Assembly: GCA_024663395.1 (NCBI GenBank)
Contig: JANFAH010000077.1
Span: 124,001-188,000 of the forward strand
Reading direction: 5' to 3'
Length of the DNA stretch: 64,000 nt
Source of the DNA: Pisolithus tinctorius
Taxonomy: Eukaryota; Basidiomycota; Agaricomycetes; Boletales; Pisolithaceae
How positions within the stretch are numbered: position 1 is the first letter of the stretch; every line of letters starts with the position of its first letter. The notes under the pieces were generated by a model. The model saw only the letters and a list, made by a program, of their open reading frames with translations, had not been told where the DNA came from and did no database searches. This document shows positions 11,309-23,868 of this stretch, piece after piece. The position numbers and the translations under genes are program-made.

Positions 11309-12491
11309 ATGTCCAGCTTCGTCAATATCGATGGCGATATCAACTTCTTCTACGAGGATAGTGGGACGGATGGCTTGGACCCCTCTGACTATACTACCAT
11401 GGTATTGATTCATGGATTGGGATTTAACGGGGGTATGTCTCCAGCCTAGGTTCTTCGACTAATTTGGTTGATGGGCGCACATTAGCTGTATTCCGAAAGT
11501 TGTTTCCATTTGGGCCCAGTCATAACTACCACATTGTCAGTCTTTACAGGCGAGGGTATGCTCCAAGTAGTCCCTGGACCGAAGAAGAGGTGGCACTCTT
11601 CTCGAGCTCCGATTTGGAGGATGGAAAGAAGTTCATTCGCCTAGCTGGTCTCCAGATTACGAAGTTCTTGCTAGAGTTCGCTGCTTCGCAGGGCATCCCG
11701 AAATATGACAAGGAGAAAAAGACAGGCGGAATCGTGCTCAATGGGTGGTCCTTGGGGACGTTCTATTCACAAGCCGTACTGTCCGTTTTGGACAGTTTGA
11801 CAACTGAGGAACTTGGCCAGCTGGAAACCTACCTCTGGGCTATCTTGTATTATGGTATGTCCGTTTCCTTTACAGTCGTCGACGTGAAATACAAACAATT
11901 TCATGCCCAGATCCGCCTACGCCTCCTTTCGGAATACCTCCACCGTCCCACGCACAAGCGCAATCCGTCCAATGGTTCCACCTGGCTACGGTCTCTGAAA
12001 GATGGGAGGCTTTCAAGAAGTGGTGCACAAATTACTACGTCCACCCAAACCCCCATTCGCACGACCTCGCAGATTTAAACTTCAATGAACCAGACGAAGA
12101 CAGTCCAGCTTCTCTGAGCGGCCTCCCGGAGGATGAACTTGAGCAGATGTCGTCTCTTGAGATGTTCGCTGCTCATGACCAATCACCCTTTACCATCAAC
12201 CCTGAAGCTTTCAGATTCGCCACTCGACAGGCTCTGTTTAATGTTGGGATGGCAAGGTACCTACCCAAGGTAAAGATCAGGATCATATGTGGGACAAAAG
12301 GACTGGGCCTGTTCATATTTTTTGTAAACGAGATGGAGAGGGCCTTGAAAGATCCTTCAAGTGTGTTCGGGGAGGATGCAGAGAGGGCGAGGGAGTTCAA
12401 AGTTGTCCGTTTGGACAGAGGAAACCACTTCGTCTTTTGGGATGAACCAAACTGGGCCCTTGACCAGTTTATCGCCTGCTTAGAGGACTGA
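11309..12491 (+). CDS. Alpha/beta hydrolase family protein, copy 4 of 4 (intact)
   Basis: Exons 11309-11432, 11486-11854 and 11911-12491 join in frame to 357 residues; exon 1 and exon 2 have exactly the lengths found in copy 3. Conserved features are LIHGLGFNG (oxyanion hole), NGWSLGT (nucleophile Ser) and RGNHFVFWDEPNWAL (catalytic His). The stretch from the intron 2 acceptor (DPPTPPFGIPPPSHAQ) differs most from copy 3, so the cap region may have changed specificity. The upstream tandem repeat and TATA box suggest a working promoter. Function within the hydrolase superfamily is unknown. Confidence 0.87.
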
Positions 12492-12959
12492 CGCGTCTCA
12501 AGATGATAATGACATTGCCATTGCTGCTTGGTAAAGTTCAGACGAGAAGATGGAGTTGCATTGCACAAGGGTGATAAACGCTAAAAGAACGTGGCGACAA
12601 CGAGGCTCTGTTTATCCGTATCTATCAGTCGCATGTATGGGACGCAGGCGCACACACCATCAACCATGACCGATTTCATCACAATCACTTATTCGCTAGA
12701 CACATAAGGGACCTCGACACGTGTGGTGAGTGAACTGTTTTACTTGCCGGCACGAGTGAGACGGTGGAAAACCTTCTGCAAAACCAGAAAAAGGGATTAT
12801 TTATTGAGTCAGTCAGTTACGCAACCAGGGAAAATACAAAAACGAATGAATGAATAGAATTTTGCATGCAAAGGACCCTTAGCCCGGCCTAAGCTAAAAG
12901 CACACTTGTTGCCAGCAACATACCCAGCAGACGACAAAATAGAAATGCAGAAGCAAGTA
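12492..12959. other. Convergent intergenic region
   Basis: Shared 3' region of hydrolase copy 4 (plus) and the CaMK-like kinase (minus). No separate feature is recognised. Confidence 0.4.
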
Positions 12960-15309
12960 CTACATGGCTTTCGTGGCATGGCTCACCTTCGCAGCAAGGC
13001 TTACAGCTGCAAGCTTATCTGTCATGTCCTTACCTCCATCTCCGGACTTCAACGCACTAGACGATGAGCCAGGTGATACGGACTCCTCCAAACCGGTAGG
13101 CACAGGGTCCTGAACGACTACCTCTGCATTGTGATGGTGGATGACATCCATGTGTTCCAACACTTCCTTCTCCGATTCCTGCTTGAACTTGAAAAGGTCT
13201 TCGTTGAACTTCTGATGTTCGGGTGACATGTGGGCTGCCAGCGTCGACATGCGCCTCATGGCCATCATACTGAACACGGCTTTGCGGACTATAATAACCG
13301 GCGATGCATAAGTACCGGTGACGAGATCAGAACAACACTAGGAATGGGGAACGCACATGTCCTTCTCGCGTTGAACGCTTTCCTGACCTGCGGCAACAAG
13401 TTTGCTGGCTGACCGTCCTTCTCAACGCAGTGTGGCACTTCGGCAGTGAGCCAAGGATGCTGCAGTGCCTCCGCTGCTGTAGGACGTAAATCCGGGTCGA
13501 CTGTGAGACAGCTGCTAACAAAGCTGCGCGCAGCGTCAGAAACGTTGTTCCAATATTCCTCTTGTATAATCGTTAGCCCATAACGAAAAACTGGTGATAT
13601 GAGCACGATAGCGACATACCAGGCTCGAAGCGGTAGTCCCCTGCAATGATGGCTTCCATTTCCTGCTTCTGGGTGTCACGATCAAACGGCGTGTAGCCTA
13701 TGAAACGCAATCTTAAAGCAGGAATGGAAGGGTGCTCAACTGTCAGCCTTACCAGCAAGCAGGAAGTACGTTATGACTCCCATAGCCCAAACATCTACAG
13801 GCTTCCCGTGGCCAGCTGCAATGTTTTAAGTTATGTAAAGTAATGCGCGACGGAGTTGGCTCACTCTTCTTGAAGATCTCCGGAGCCATGTACTATTGGA
13901 CTAAAGTCAGCTGCTGCGCGGAAATATCGAATTGAATTAAGAGTACACCCGGTGTCCCACAAACTTCGGTAAGCATATTGAACTTAGAATCAGGCATGAC
14001 TCGGCTCAGGCCAAAGTCCGCGATCATGATTTCTGAAGTGCGCTCGGGCTTGGAACGGAAAAGGAGGTTTTCAGGCTTGAGGTCACGATGCACGATGCCG
14101 CAATCATGGATGTACTTGACAGCCTCCAATATCGTGCGGACGAGCTCCGCGGCATCGCTGCGGAAATACAAGAGTGAGTGCTGCGGAGAACACAGAAGAA
14201 TCGGTGTGGTTACGCTTCCGTGTACTGGCCTCTGGCACATATGCTGTCAAAAAGTTCACCGCCTGTGCACAGGTCGAAGCATAGGTACAAATTATGAGCA
14301 GTCTACAGTCGGATGTAACGTGAAGTGCACGTGACTGATATGGCTAGACTCACCTCGAAGTAATCGTGCAATGTGACGATGTTTGGGTGACCGCTGGAGA
14401 TTCGCTTGAGAACTGCGATTTCGTTGCGGACCTAAAATAAATAAATAAATGGGCGGTTAACACCGATAATCAGGGTTGAGCGCTCAGGGTTGATGCAGCG
14501 GAGAACACGACGAGCGCAGTCACGAGTCTCGCAGTGCAAAGCCCATCGCAAAGTTTCGACTGAATGTCCCTCGTATCATCCACGTAAAGTCCATCGTCAT
14601 TAATGCCCGATCGACGAGAGTTTTCTGGAAAGGGCGGCGAGATAAGGCTTACCATATGTTCGCGACCCTCCATGAGTTTCTTGTTGATAACTTTGCATGC
14701 ATAGTATTCTCCAGTCTTGATGTGGATGGCCTCTTTCACAATAGCATACGTGCCGCTGCCAAGGGTGCGACCCGTCCGGTACTAGATTTATCAAGGACAG
14801 TCAAACGAATGAACGAACCCCTAGTGACGCTGCACGAAATTGGACACACCTGGCAGGGTACTGTTACTGGCTGAGATGGCGACATGATGTTCTCAGCGTC
14901 CCCAAGACAAGCCTTGATTTTGATGTGGGAGTAGGAATGAAGCAGAGCAAAGACACCCGAGTCAGTTGTCTGTTGCTTCGCGCCCAAACCTGAATCGGGA
15001 AAAACAACAGAGGCTTACATCTGCGGCAATCTCCGGCCGGTCCTCCGGCTCAGTCAGTTCCGGTGACGCCGTCCGGTCGTCGGCGGGGGCGTCAACGTGG
15101 ATGATCTGCGGCGTGACCGTTGTGGGACTTGGCGGGGACTGCACCGGCGTCGGGGGAGGCTGGGGCGACCGCTTGCCCATGCCGATGAAGTTGAGGCCCG
15201 TCGTCTGCAATCGCAGTATCGTCGACAGTGTGGGCGAACGCTTGACCTTGCGTTCTTCTCGGCTGTCTTGCTTGTGTTCCCTCGTCGGATGACTGGCGTT
15301 GGCTCCCAT
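12960..15309 (-). CDS. Ca2+/calmodulin-dependent-type Ser/Thr protein kinase with N-myristoylation-type start
   Basis: Eleven exons join in frame: 15309-15019, 14975-14850, 14781-14653, 14431-14354, 14302-14214, 14157-13947, 13892-13865, 13815-13753, 13697-13620, 13560-13357 and 13288-12960, giving 541 residues. The start MGANAS fits the N-myristoylation pattern MGxxxS. A proline-rich linker (about 50-97) precedes the kinase domain. Visible motifs are LGSGTYAIV, YYACKVI (Lys169), HRDLKPEN (Asp263), DFG (Asp285), MLTEVCGTPGYMAPE with an activation-loop Thr in the CaMKI position, and DVWAMGV. The tail FRKAVFSMMAMRRMS is where CaMKs carry the autoinhibitory/calmodulin-binding helix. Basidiomycete CaMK-like kinases with N-myristoylation are known (I recall one in Coprinopsis). 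The 28-nt exon and the acceptor of exon 2 are the least certain joints. Confidence 0.9.
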
Positions 15310-16890
15310 GGCCAGGGTCAGGGTCAGGTAGTAAGATTCAAGGCGTTTGCCAAAGACTGGACGGTAGCCCTTCGGTCTTCTCGAGATCCTCGTTACTTAT
15401 ATAACATGCAGCGTGTCTCCGAGCTCCACCGCCGTCCTGAATGATCACAAGCCACGATGTTTTCGACGCCTCGTTTCTCCTGCGTGCAGGCGATGCCTAT
15501 GTACTTTATCGTGACCCATTGCGGTGCCTTCTTCCGTTTCGCTCCAGCTCAAATTTAACACGTGCATCCTGTAGACAACGTGTCTTTCCTTGCTACGTAC
15601 TAACCACACCCGAATCATTTCGGATCCATGTACAACACCCCCAGCCCAAAGGCCACTTTCCCGCGAATCCAGGCAGTAATAGAGGTGCGCCCACCTGCAC
15701 CGCCCCTATGGGTTCCTTCTGTTGTATGTTGAATGCATGAACCCACACGGCATCAAACGCGATCATATGAGACAATTCGTCTTGGAAAGGCCACAGAGTG
15801 AGTAGGTTCCGGAGCTAAAGGCAAGAAATCCATTACCAGGTAATCGACTTGCTGTACAGGCTACTACCCTTTTCTCTTTCTTTTCCTCGTCTCGTGATAG
15901 GTGCATCTTCCTTATGATGTCTCATGTGTCGGCAATCTCCCACCATATGACAGGCCCTTATCGGATATCAGCCACTGCTGGGTGGTTGTGGACATAGGGT
16001 ATTGGCCTGATTAACCAGGCGTCCGGGAACGTGCAAGTACATAGGGGTGATATCTACGAAATCAGCGTTCATCAGGGTAAGTCACTTCCCCATCAGTAGC
16101 TGATTCTCATTGCCATCGGAGGGCGTATCCACATCCTATCCTAGGAGTTATCCAGTGTCTCCACGGTTAATGAGTGTCCCCCCTTGTTATCTGAGAGGAC
16201 CTTCTAACAGAACATCATCAATTCGATGAATTCTCGGGCAGTGGTTGCATTCTTCTGTTTCTTAGAAAGCGAGGCTGTAGTTGTGAAAGGTGGACACTGG
16301 AGTTGCACAGCATCCGGTGTTTGCTATATATACGGTACGATAAAGTGATCCGATATCTCCACGTGGTTCTGTAGTTCTTTGGCAGCCTAAGTTAGCTCGA
16401 TCGTGTGGATGTCCTTTCCGCAGGGTTCCAGCCCCGTGGCTGCAAAATGCACGTAAGTCGACCTTGAGATCAAGTTTTGGAAGAAGGCTGCTGCCCCCCA
16501 CATATGAGATTCATGGTTCGTTCGCCGTCGGATCCCGTCCGTGGGTTCGTCGGTAGCCTCAATTTCTGAGGTGACCCGACCTCCGTTGACCACCACTCTT
16601 CACTAGCCCTCATAGCGCAAGTGGTTTTGTCTGTACTCTGCAGCTGTCAGCTGGCATTTGCGATCTCACGTCTATATGGCGATACTGTAGCGGAAGACAG
16701 ACTAAAATTTGGGCTTCACGTAACCTCGCGTACAGAAGAGAAAACCAAGCGGGGAACATGTTTTATCCTTTGTGCTGGACGTCGACGACGCCAGCGGCGA
16801 CGAGCAGCACCGTTCACACACACACTCTCCTCCATTCAAGTTAGTATATTGCATCCTATAATCTCCGTCAGGTTCGCCGCGAAAAGTGCA
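15310..16890. other. Divergent intergenic region, about 1.6 kb
   Basis: It lies between the kinase (minus) and the large plus-strand gene. No coding sense, RNA or repeat is recognised; it presumably holds both promoters. A TATATATAC-like run near 16325 is not in a position I can tie to a gene. Confidence 0.4.
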
Positions 16891-19800
16891 ATGATCATTA
16901 ACCTCATCCTACCCTGCTCCCAACGCAACATCACATACGACATTAATTTTCCCTACACTCTTCCGTTTCCTGATTTACCCTGTCCTGCTGCCTGGTCAGC
17001 ACAATCAAGTCTTTTGACCTCGGTTTTCCGACTGGAGAATGCGTCGAATATCCATGTCTTCGACAAGGCAGTAGGTCTTGCTGCCCGTATCCGCGAGGTC
17101 GAATTAGATATACCCCGAAAGGAGATCCAGGTGACCTTCATAGATGGTCGGAGTGCAGAGTTTGCTATGAATCCGGACTGTGCCCGGATGCTGGAAAGTG
17201 TAGCAGACGACGTTAGAGCCTTCAACGACGTAGAGGGCCAGCGTAGCAGTCTGGAGAGCAGTGCTTGCGCTAGTACGACAAGCAGCACAGACGATCTCCA
17301 CTCTCTGAATAAAGGTAGTTCTCCAAGGCTTCACAAATCGGTGAAGCACAAGCGACAGCGTTCTTTGCTGTTCTCACTGATTTCGTAAGTGATAACACTT
17401 TGTTGCATCAACGTAGTCTGATCTGGCCTTAACAGCTCCCTCGTTCCGAGGACACTTTCATTATCGCCACGGTCCTCATCTCCAAGCGGCGCTGTGGCCG
17501 ATCCACCGCAGGCTTCGCCCTCACCCTCCCTTGCAACCCCGTCTGGCATGGATTCCTTCTCTCATCAACAGGTCTTTTCCCCTCGGACTCGGAGTCCGAT
17601 AAGTTTTCTTCGTACTCGTGCTCGTGCGACCCTCGTTGATGCGTGCCGTCGCCACGTTCTGCCCGCTCTTGCACTCTCTGTGCACGTACCTCCGGGGGGC
17701 TACCTAGAGTGGGTTTTACATGGCCTCGTGGCCAACACCCATGCCGAAGTACATGAAGCTCAGAATGGCAGTCCTTATGTGTATGCACGGAAAGCTAAAC
17801 ACGGAAGGAGCCGAAGCGAGGGTAGAAATGCGCTCGACCTTGGAGAAAGGGCTGATGCAGAAAGACTATCGTGTTCTCCGTCAATGTTCTCGAGTCAAAC
17901 AAATTCAGAAGATGGCGAGGATCGAGTTGTTTACCCTCGACGTGACCATGGTAAATAAACACCGGCTTATTTCGTGTCCTGCACTCACCCGACCATTTCA
18001 GCGAATGAGTGGGGCGTTCGTGTACCCTCTCATTCACCCGACGGGCTGGACTCGTACATCTTCGAACTAAGTTGCGCCCACGAGAGCCTTACGGAGGAAA
18101 GTTTCGGTTACTGTGATGACCCCTATGAGGATGCCTGGGATGACAACGATAGGTTCACATTCGACGTCGACAGGCCTGACTCCCCAAGTATGCTGCACGG
18201 TAATGGCTCATCAGCCGTTCTCTCCGGGGCCCATGTGCACTTCGCGGACGGGTTTTGGAATGGTTATCGTGAAGAGACTACCGGATTTGGAGGCCTCGCA
18301 TTCACTGGTCCAGTCGTGCCCTCGGATGTGAATGAGGACGATGATTCCGACGAAAGCCAGCCCTCACCTCGCACACCGGAGGATGGTGAGGAATTGCCAT
18401 TAACGGTTCCTCCCCCTGCACGACCGACAATCGAAACGCAGCAACTGATCCCAGTCACAAAGGCCGTCTCGTCCCGACCTCGTTCTCGCGGATCCCCTCC
18501 CCCGGAGCCTGTTGTGCCGAAGGCGCAGGATGTCTCCGCGAAGCCTCAGTCCCGGATCCATTTTTCTAAACCTTCTGCTACAAATAATCGACCCTCTATA
18601 GCTGCCTGGTCGCCCAAGGCGCGGCCCAGAACTCAGGGACTATCCACAGATGAATTCATTGCAATGCGCCTTGAATACTTGCGTCGTGTGTATGACGCTC
18701 TGAATCTTGTCCATGTACGTTCACAGGAAGAGGGATGGCGCATCGTCCGCGCAAGTATATTTGGCGGGCCAACGAGCTGGACCGAGGGAGATGCCGATCG
18801 TGCTCTGGAAATGAAAGCAAAGAGGAGAGCATGGAGTTCGGGACTCAAGATTGCTGCACCGTACATATGGGCCACGTATCGCTCGTCGCCGACCCTTGCA
18901 CTAGATCCGAGATCAGAATGTTTCTCTGAGAAGAGAGTATGGGATGGGAAGCTCCAGCATTCTCCCCCTCCCAGATCGACCCGCAATGAATACGGCGGAA
19001 ACACTTTGCCCCTTCGTCCTCCCGGTCTCCCCGCACTCCCTCCAAAGATACGTGGCCCGATCGTACCCACGGGCCTCTCGTTGGGAAAGCCGCTTCGCAG
19101 TTCCCCACTGGCACGATATGTTTGGACTGCACGGGACCTTGAGCTTAGACAGGGCAGGTACGGCGAATTGAGTCTGAGGCGCATCCCCGAGAGCCTAGTG
19201 TTGGACAAACTCGTGGGACCAGGCATGTCATGTGTTTCTTTCCCGGAGAGTCCGACAAGAACAATCCCTGAGAGCCCAACACGGCTGTTCCCCGTATGTG
19301 AGGACAGTGAAGAGGAGGGCGAAGTCACGCTGGGGTCTTCCGTCGACCCTACAGCGCAAGAGGAAATACATTCTGACGACAAAGCTGGCCTGACATCGGA
19401 GGATTGTGTCACTGTTACTACCGTGGAGACTCCTGTGGAAGGCATGATTGCCTCCGTCAGCATTGAAGATGATCCATTCCATTTCTCGCCTATGCGTCCG
19501 CGAACGCGCACGACGAGCATGTATTCACCCTCCACTTCTGCGTCTCTGGTACTCCGCCCACTCACGCCACCACCGTCTTATCAGGCCGCAGTCAGTGGTG
19601 ATAACACTATCCATGGGAGTCAGACTGTCGAAGATGGTCAGGATGTGAAGTTCGATGCATCCTCCATCCTACTTCGCCCCATCTCAAGCTTGTCCACCTC
19701 TTCGGCTCCATCAACGCCCCTAAGCTCAGCAACACAACACGTCCGCCGGCCTCCGCTCACTTCTAACCCCCCGTATGTACCCCAGAGCCGTTCCCAGTCA

Positions 19801-20358
19801 GCACCCCGGCAATATTCGGGGACGCGTCGGCGCTCGATATCGCTTCCTGCTGCACTCAGCTTATCCTTCTTAGCGCCCCTCATGCATTCGCCATCAAACA
19901 TAGAGAAACAGACCAGGGCACCTTCCCCTGGCGGCTGTATTGATAATGAAAAGTGCAACCGTGACTACGAAGACCTATCTCAGGCGTATATTTCCCCTCC
20001 CCCTTTGCTCTCTGGCCCCATCATCGTGAGCGCGGTCCCGGCGCCGCACGAGCAAGAACGGTACCCAAGGTATGCGCATGTTGCGCAGGTCGTGCATGCA
20101 GCTACTCCGACGGTACGTAGAGTTGGGATGCCTACGATCAATGCGGGTACGGGTAGGGCCGGACGGATGGACAAGAGATCTGTGAGTGAGCCAGAGTCGT
20201 TGTACTCAGCGATGGGTGTCAATGCCTACGGAAAAGGTGGGATGAAAGGCGGTGTCCCAGGCAACCTCGACGGAAGTGTAGAGGACGCCGTAGAGGTCGG
20301 AGGTTGCGAGCTCGCCCTCGGGCTTGGGCGTGCAGAGGAAGGGAGAGTAGTGTGGTAA
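16891..20358 (+). CDS. Large uncharacterised basidiomycete protein (1121 aa), Ser/Pro-rich
   Basis: Exons 16891-17384, 17436-17950 and 18002-20358 join in frame with short GT-AG introns (51 nt each). The N-terminal 150 residues are ordered (IREVELDIPRKEIQVTFIDG). Exon 2 contains a hydrophobic helix-like segment (YLEWVLHGLVANTHAEVHE), and exon 3 a basic helical segment (RLEYLRRVYDALNLVHVR). The rest is low-complexity Ser/Pro/Glu-rich, with a three-fold ESPTR-like motif near 19240-19290 (FPESPTRTIPESPTRLFP). No catalytic domain is recognised. Homologues of this make-up occur as conserved hypothetical proteins in Agaricomycetes. ATG 16891 is chosen because it opens the ordered region. The role is unknown; a disordered scaffold or regulator is only a guess. 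Confidence 0.75.
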
Positions 20359-21232
20359 CACCTGGCCTTCCTCTCCACCCCCTACCTTTAGTACTTGTCA
20401 TATTTGCATTAATCAACATCCTGTTCGTCTTTCATTCCGGTACGTTCTCTTATTGGTCTTGGGGCTATTTCCTTGATTAATCTTATCGTAGCATGTACAC
20501 ACTCGCATTTACCAACATACATATACCATGGTGCATAACCGTCCGTACTACTTATCAACACTGCTACCTAATGCAACAATGCATCTGCACAATTTCTATA
20601 CTACGAGCTTGCCGAGTCTAGCAGGACGTTAGATGATTGCGCATCCACGCTGTTACGCTGGACTACTGTGGCCTTGAAGCTTGCGGTATCACATACACAG
20701 TGCACAGGGTGCCCCGTGCTCCCGTGAATAAAGGGCACGTGCGCGCCGTTCTCCGGTACGCCACACTACCCCACAGTTATGTTTTCGGCCATTTATCATA
20801 CAAGGGTAATGTGGATTTGGCTGCGAAGGGGGCAGCCTTCACAGCTGCACACAGATATTCACAGAGCACAATAACCGAAGGCTATGGTGCGCCATGGTGA
20901 TCCGGTATCTGGTATGCAGTTAGCAGGGTACAGATGAGGGTCTAGTTACCAGACAAAATCAACTCTCGGACAAAACCGCGTCCGGAATGTCCGATACGGT
21001 GCCCATGGAAAGCGCGGCTCGCCTAAACTTGAGTTTGGGCCGATTGATCAGGCGGGGGGTATTGTCTGGTGGCACGTCCGCTTAGCTACGTGTTTAATGT
21101 ACTTACGTAAGACGCGAGCAACCGGTAAATAGGTTTTCGAGTCTGCGGACACTTTCCGTCAGCTGTCCTGGACTCTACGAAAAAGCTGCACAGGGTATAC
21201 CTGGGTCTACGCAAGGAGCGAGAGCACGAAGG
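20359..21232. other. Intergenic, promoter region of LCB1
   Basis: No gene or repeat is recognised in the 0.87 kb between the large protein and LCB1. Confidence 0.4.
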
Positions 21233-23454
21233 ATGTCTTCCGTCCCTGTTCCATCGATTGCACTAACCACACCAAACATGGCGGCCGGCAACGCGACCTT
21301 GGAGCCTTTGCTAACCTGGCTCACACTCATACTTGCTCAACTCGAACGCACGTTCTACAAGGTCCCCGGCTCAGCGGTCATCGCCCGCTACGTCCGTTCC
21401 TCTCACCAGAATGATCCAGGTCGGACTGTGTTAGAGCTGATTTTGATTGTATTTGCGGTGAGAACCTTGATGCAGTCAAGGAGTAGAGACAAGAGCGAGG
21501 GAAAGTTGATCAAATTTAGCGAGAAGGTGCGTTAACCCTTGACGAGTATAATTCACTTCTAGTTTATTTCCTTTGTTTCCATGGGTGTCAAGTCCGCTGA
21601 CCCATAGCCCAGGAAATTGACGAACTTATCGACGAGTGGACTCCAGAGCCTCTTAGCGTTCCTCTTACAGAATGGGAGCAACGCGACCTTGCATCTGTGC
21701 CTGTGATCGCAGGCCCTAATGGTCCTAAACCAAAAATCTTGTCTACAGGCAAGACTGTTATCAATCTGGCCAGTTACAATTTTGCTGGCCTTGCTGGGAA
21801 CGAACATATCAAGGAACGAACCATCGAGACGCTGAGAAAATACGGGTTAGGAAGCTGTGGGCCTCCTGGATTCTACGGGACAGTCGGTAGGTTTCAGGTT
21901 CTGTGCTTCATTCTGTACTCGTGTGTTGGTCTACGGTGTAACCAAGCGCCAAGCAAACTAGGGACATAATGCAGTGTTCTTTGCATTTGACAAGGTGTTG
22001 GCGATTGTCACTCACCTTTTTCGCACAGATGTTCATCTGGAACTAGAGCGAGATATCGCAGACTTCCTCGGCACAGAGTCTGCTATTCTCTACTCGCAAG
22101 GCTTCGTTACCATTTCTTCCGTCATTCCTGCCTTCTGTAAACGTGGGGACATCATTGTTGCAGATCGTGCGGTCAACTTCGCGATTCAGAAAGGTATACA
22201 GATATCCCGTTCCACTGTGCGGTGGTACGACCATAACGATTTGAAGAGTTTGGAGGACGTGTTGATTAGCGTAGAGAAGGACAGGAGAAAGAGAGGCACG
22301 CCTATTACCAGGCGATTTATAATTACTGAGGGGATTTTCGAGAGGGATGGGGAGATTGTAGACTTGCCTAAGTTGGTAGGTGTTTTTTTCCCCAACGGTT
22401 TTATCTCCACTGTATGGCTTGCGTCTGTAATTCGGTGCTGACAAGTGTGTACATGACAGATTGAATTGAAGCTCAAGTACAAGTATCGGCTTATTCTCGA
22501 TGAAAGCATCTCCTTTGGTTCAGTCGGTAGGACTGGAAGAGGCCTTACGGAGTTATATAATGTTCCCGTGGGTCTCCTTTCTTTAGTTCTAGATGGACCC
22601 ATAGTATTCGCACTCAGAGTCTTCGACCTCCTTTCTCACTTTGTTTTCCGACCTCTTTGACTTCTGATTCCGATTGTTTTTCTTCCGTCCTTGTGCATCA
22701 CGTCATGTCGTTTACTCATCCCATCCGCACTTCATGCTCCCTAGGCTTCCCAAGTCGACATGCTAGTTGGCTCTGTTGCCAATGGTCTATGCTCTGCTGG
22801 TGGATTTTGTGCTGGCTCCACTATCGTAACTGAACATCAGGTGAGGTTGTCCCTCCTTCCGTCTTGTTTGGCTCGATGCTGAATGATTTTGGTACGGCAC
22901 TTCTTTAATGTCTCACCCTCCCTCCACTACAGCGCATCAACGGTACCTCATTCGTGTTTTCAGCTTCGATGCCCCCACTCCTGGCAGTTGCAGGATCCGA
23001 GGGAATTTCGTTTTTACGGAACACGCCATCGGCGCTGACATCGTTACAAGAGAACGTGAGGGCTGTCAGGGCTGTGCTTGAGAAGACTGAGGGCATTGCC
23101 GTGGTAGGACACCGGGCGAGTCCAATCGTACATTTCCACCTGAAGATACCTTGCATTGCCAATGGATCGGCGAACGGAACAGCAACGAACCCGACGACGG
23201 TCATGCCTCCACCAACTGGACCCTCTTTCGACTATGAGGCTGAGGAGAAAATCTTGCAGGATATTGTCGACGATGCTCTTGCGAATGGCGTATTTATCAC
23301 GCGTGCGAAGAGGTTAAGGGGCCAGGAAATGGTGGAGACAAGACCGACTGTGAGGATAGTCGTCACCGCTGCGCTGACGAAGAAGGAGATAGAGAAGGCT
23401 GCGGGAGTCGTGAAAGGGAGCGTGGCCAAGGTACTTGGGAAGAGGAAGGCGTGA
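21233..23454 (+). CDS. LCB1: Serine palmitoyltransferase subunit 1 (long-chain base synthesis)
   Basis: Six exons, 21233-21526, 21613-21886, 22029-22375, 22460-22567, 22745-22840 and 22933-23454, join in frame to 546 residues. The product belongs to the alpha-oxoamine synthase family and pairs with LCB2 in the ER membrane to condense serine with palmitoyl-CoA, the first step of sphingolipid synthesis. Seen here: an N-terminal hydrophobic helix ([11 protein letters not shown] and [10 protein letters not shown]), [81 protein letters not shown] and FSASMPP. The GGFCAGS segment lacks the PLP lysine found in LCB2, which is normal for LCB1 and not a sign of decay. Splice borders are all GT-AG. Confidence 0.95.
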
Positions 23455-23868
23455 GAGTTGATTTCTCTGTCAAGATCAGCGGGCAGGAGAGGATAGTCGT
23501 ATACCTCTTAAGTATCTATAGACTGTAAATGATACCTCACCGAAACTTATTTCTTGGGGGGATGTAGTATATTTACTGCGTTAGAGGCAAATTAGGGGGT
23601 ACTTACAATAATAGGATTTTTATGCTTTGCTACTTCAGTCTTTGCACCCCAATCCAGTGGAATTTCAACTTTCCGGGGACCGTAGAGCGACAAAAGAAGT
23701 AGTAAGTCAGTTCGGACACGAAGCCAGTCATAGGTTTAACGTTTACCTTTTATCTCGGGGATCTGCAAGGCAGTGTACTGATAACCCCCGTCGTTGGCAG
23801 AAGTAGACCGTGTCAGGCTGAATCTAACTCTTCGATCGTGGCTGCTTGCACTCGGACTCAACGGGAGA

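Noticed and set aside
15441..16600. Small frames between the kinase and the large gene
   Set aside because: They are short, lack splice-consistent extension and have no recognisable motif; treated as intergenic.
18633..19565. Long minus-strand frame opposite exon 3 of the large orphan gene
   Set aside because: It is the Ser/Arg-rich mirror of a low-complexity coding exon and has no domain or splice context.
22460..22840. LCB1 as an inactive pseudogene because the PLP lysine is missing
   Set aside because: LCB1 subunits naturally lack this lysine; it is in LCB2. All six exons are open.
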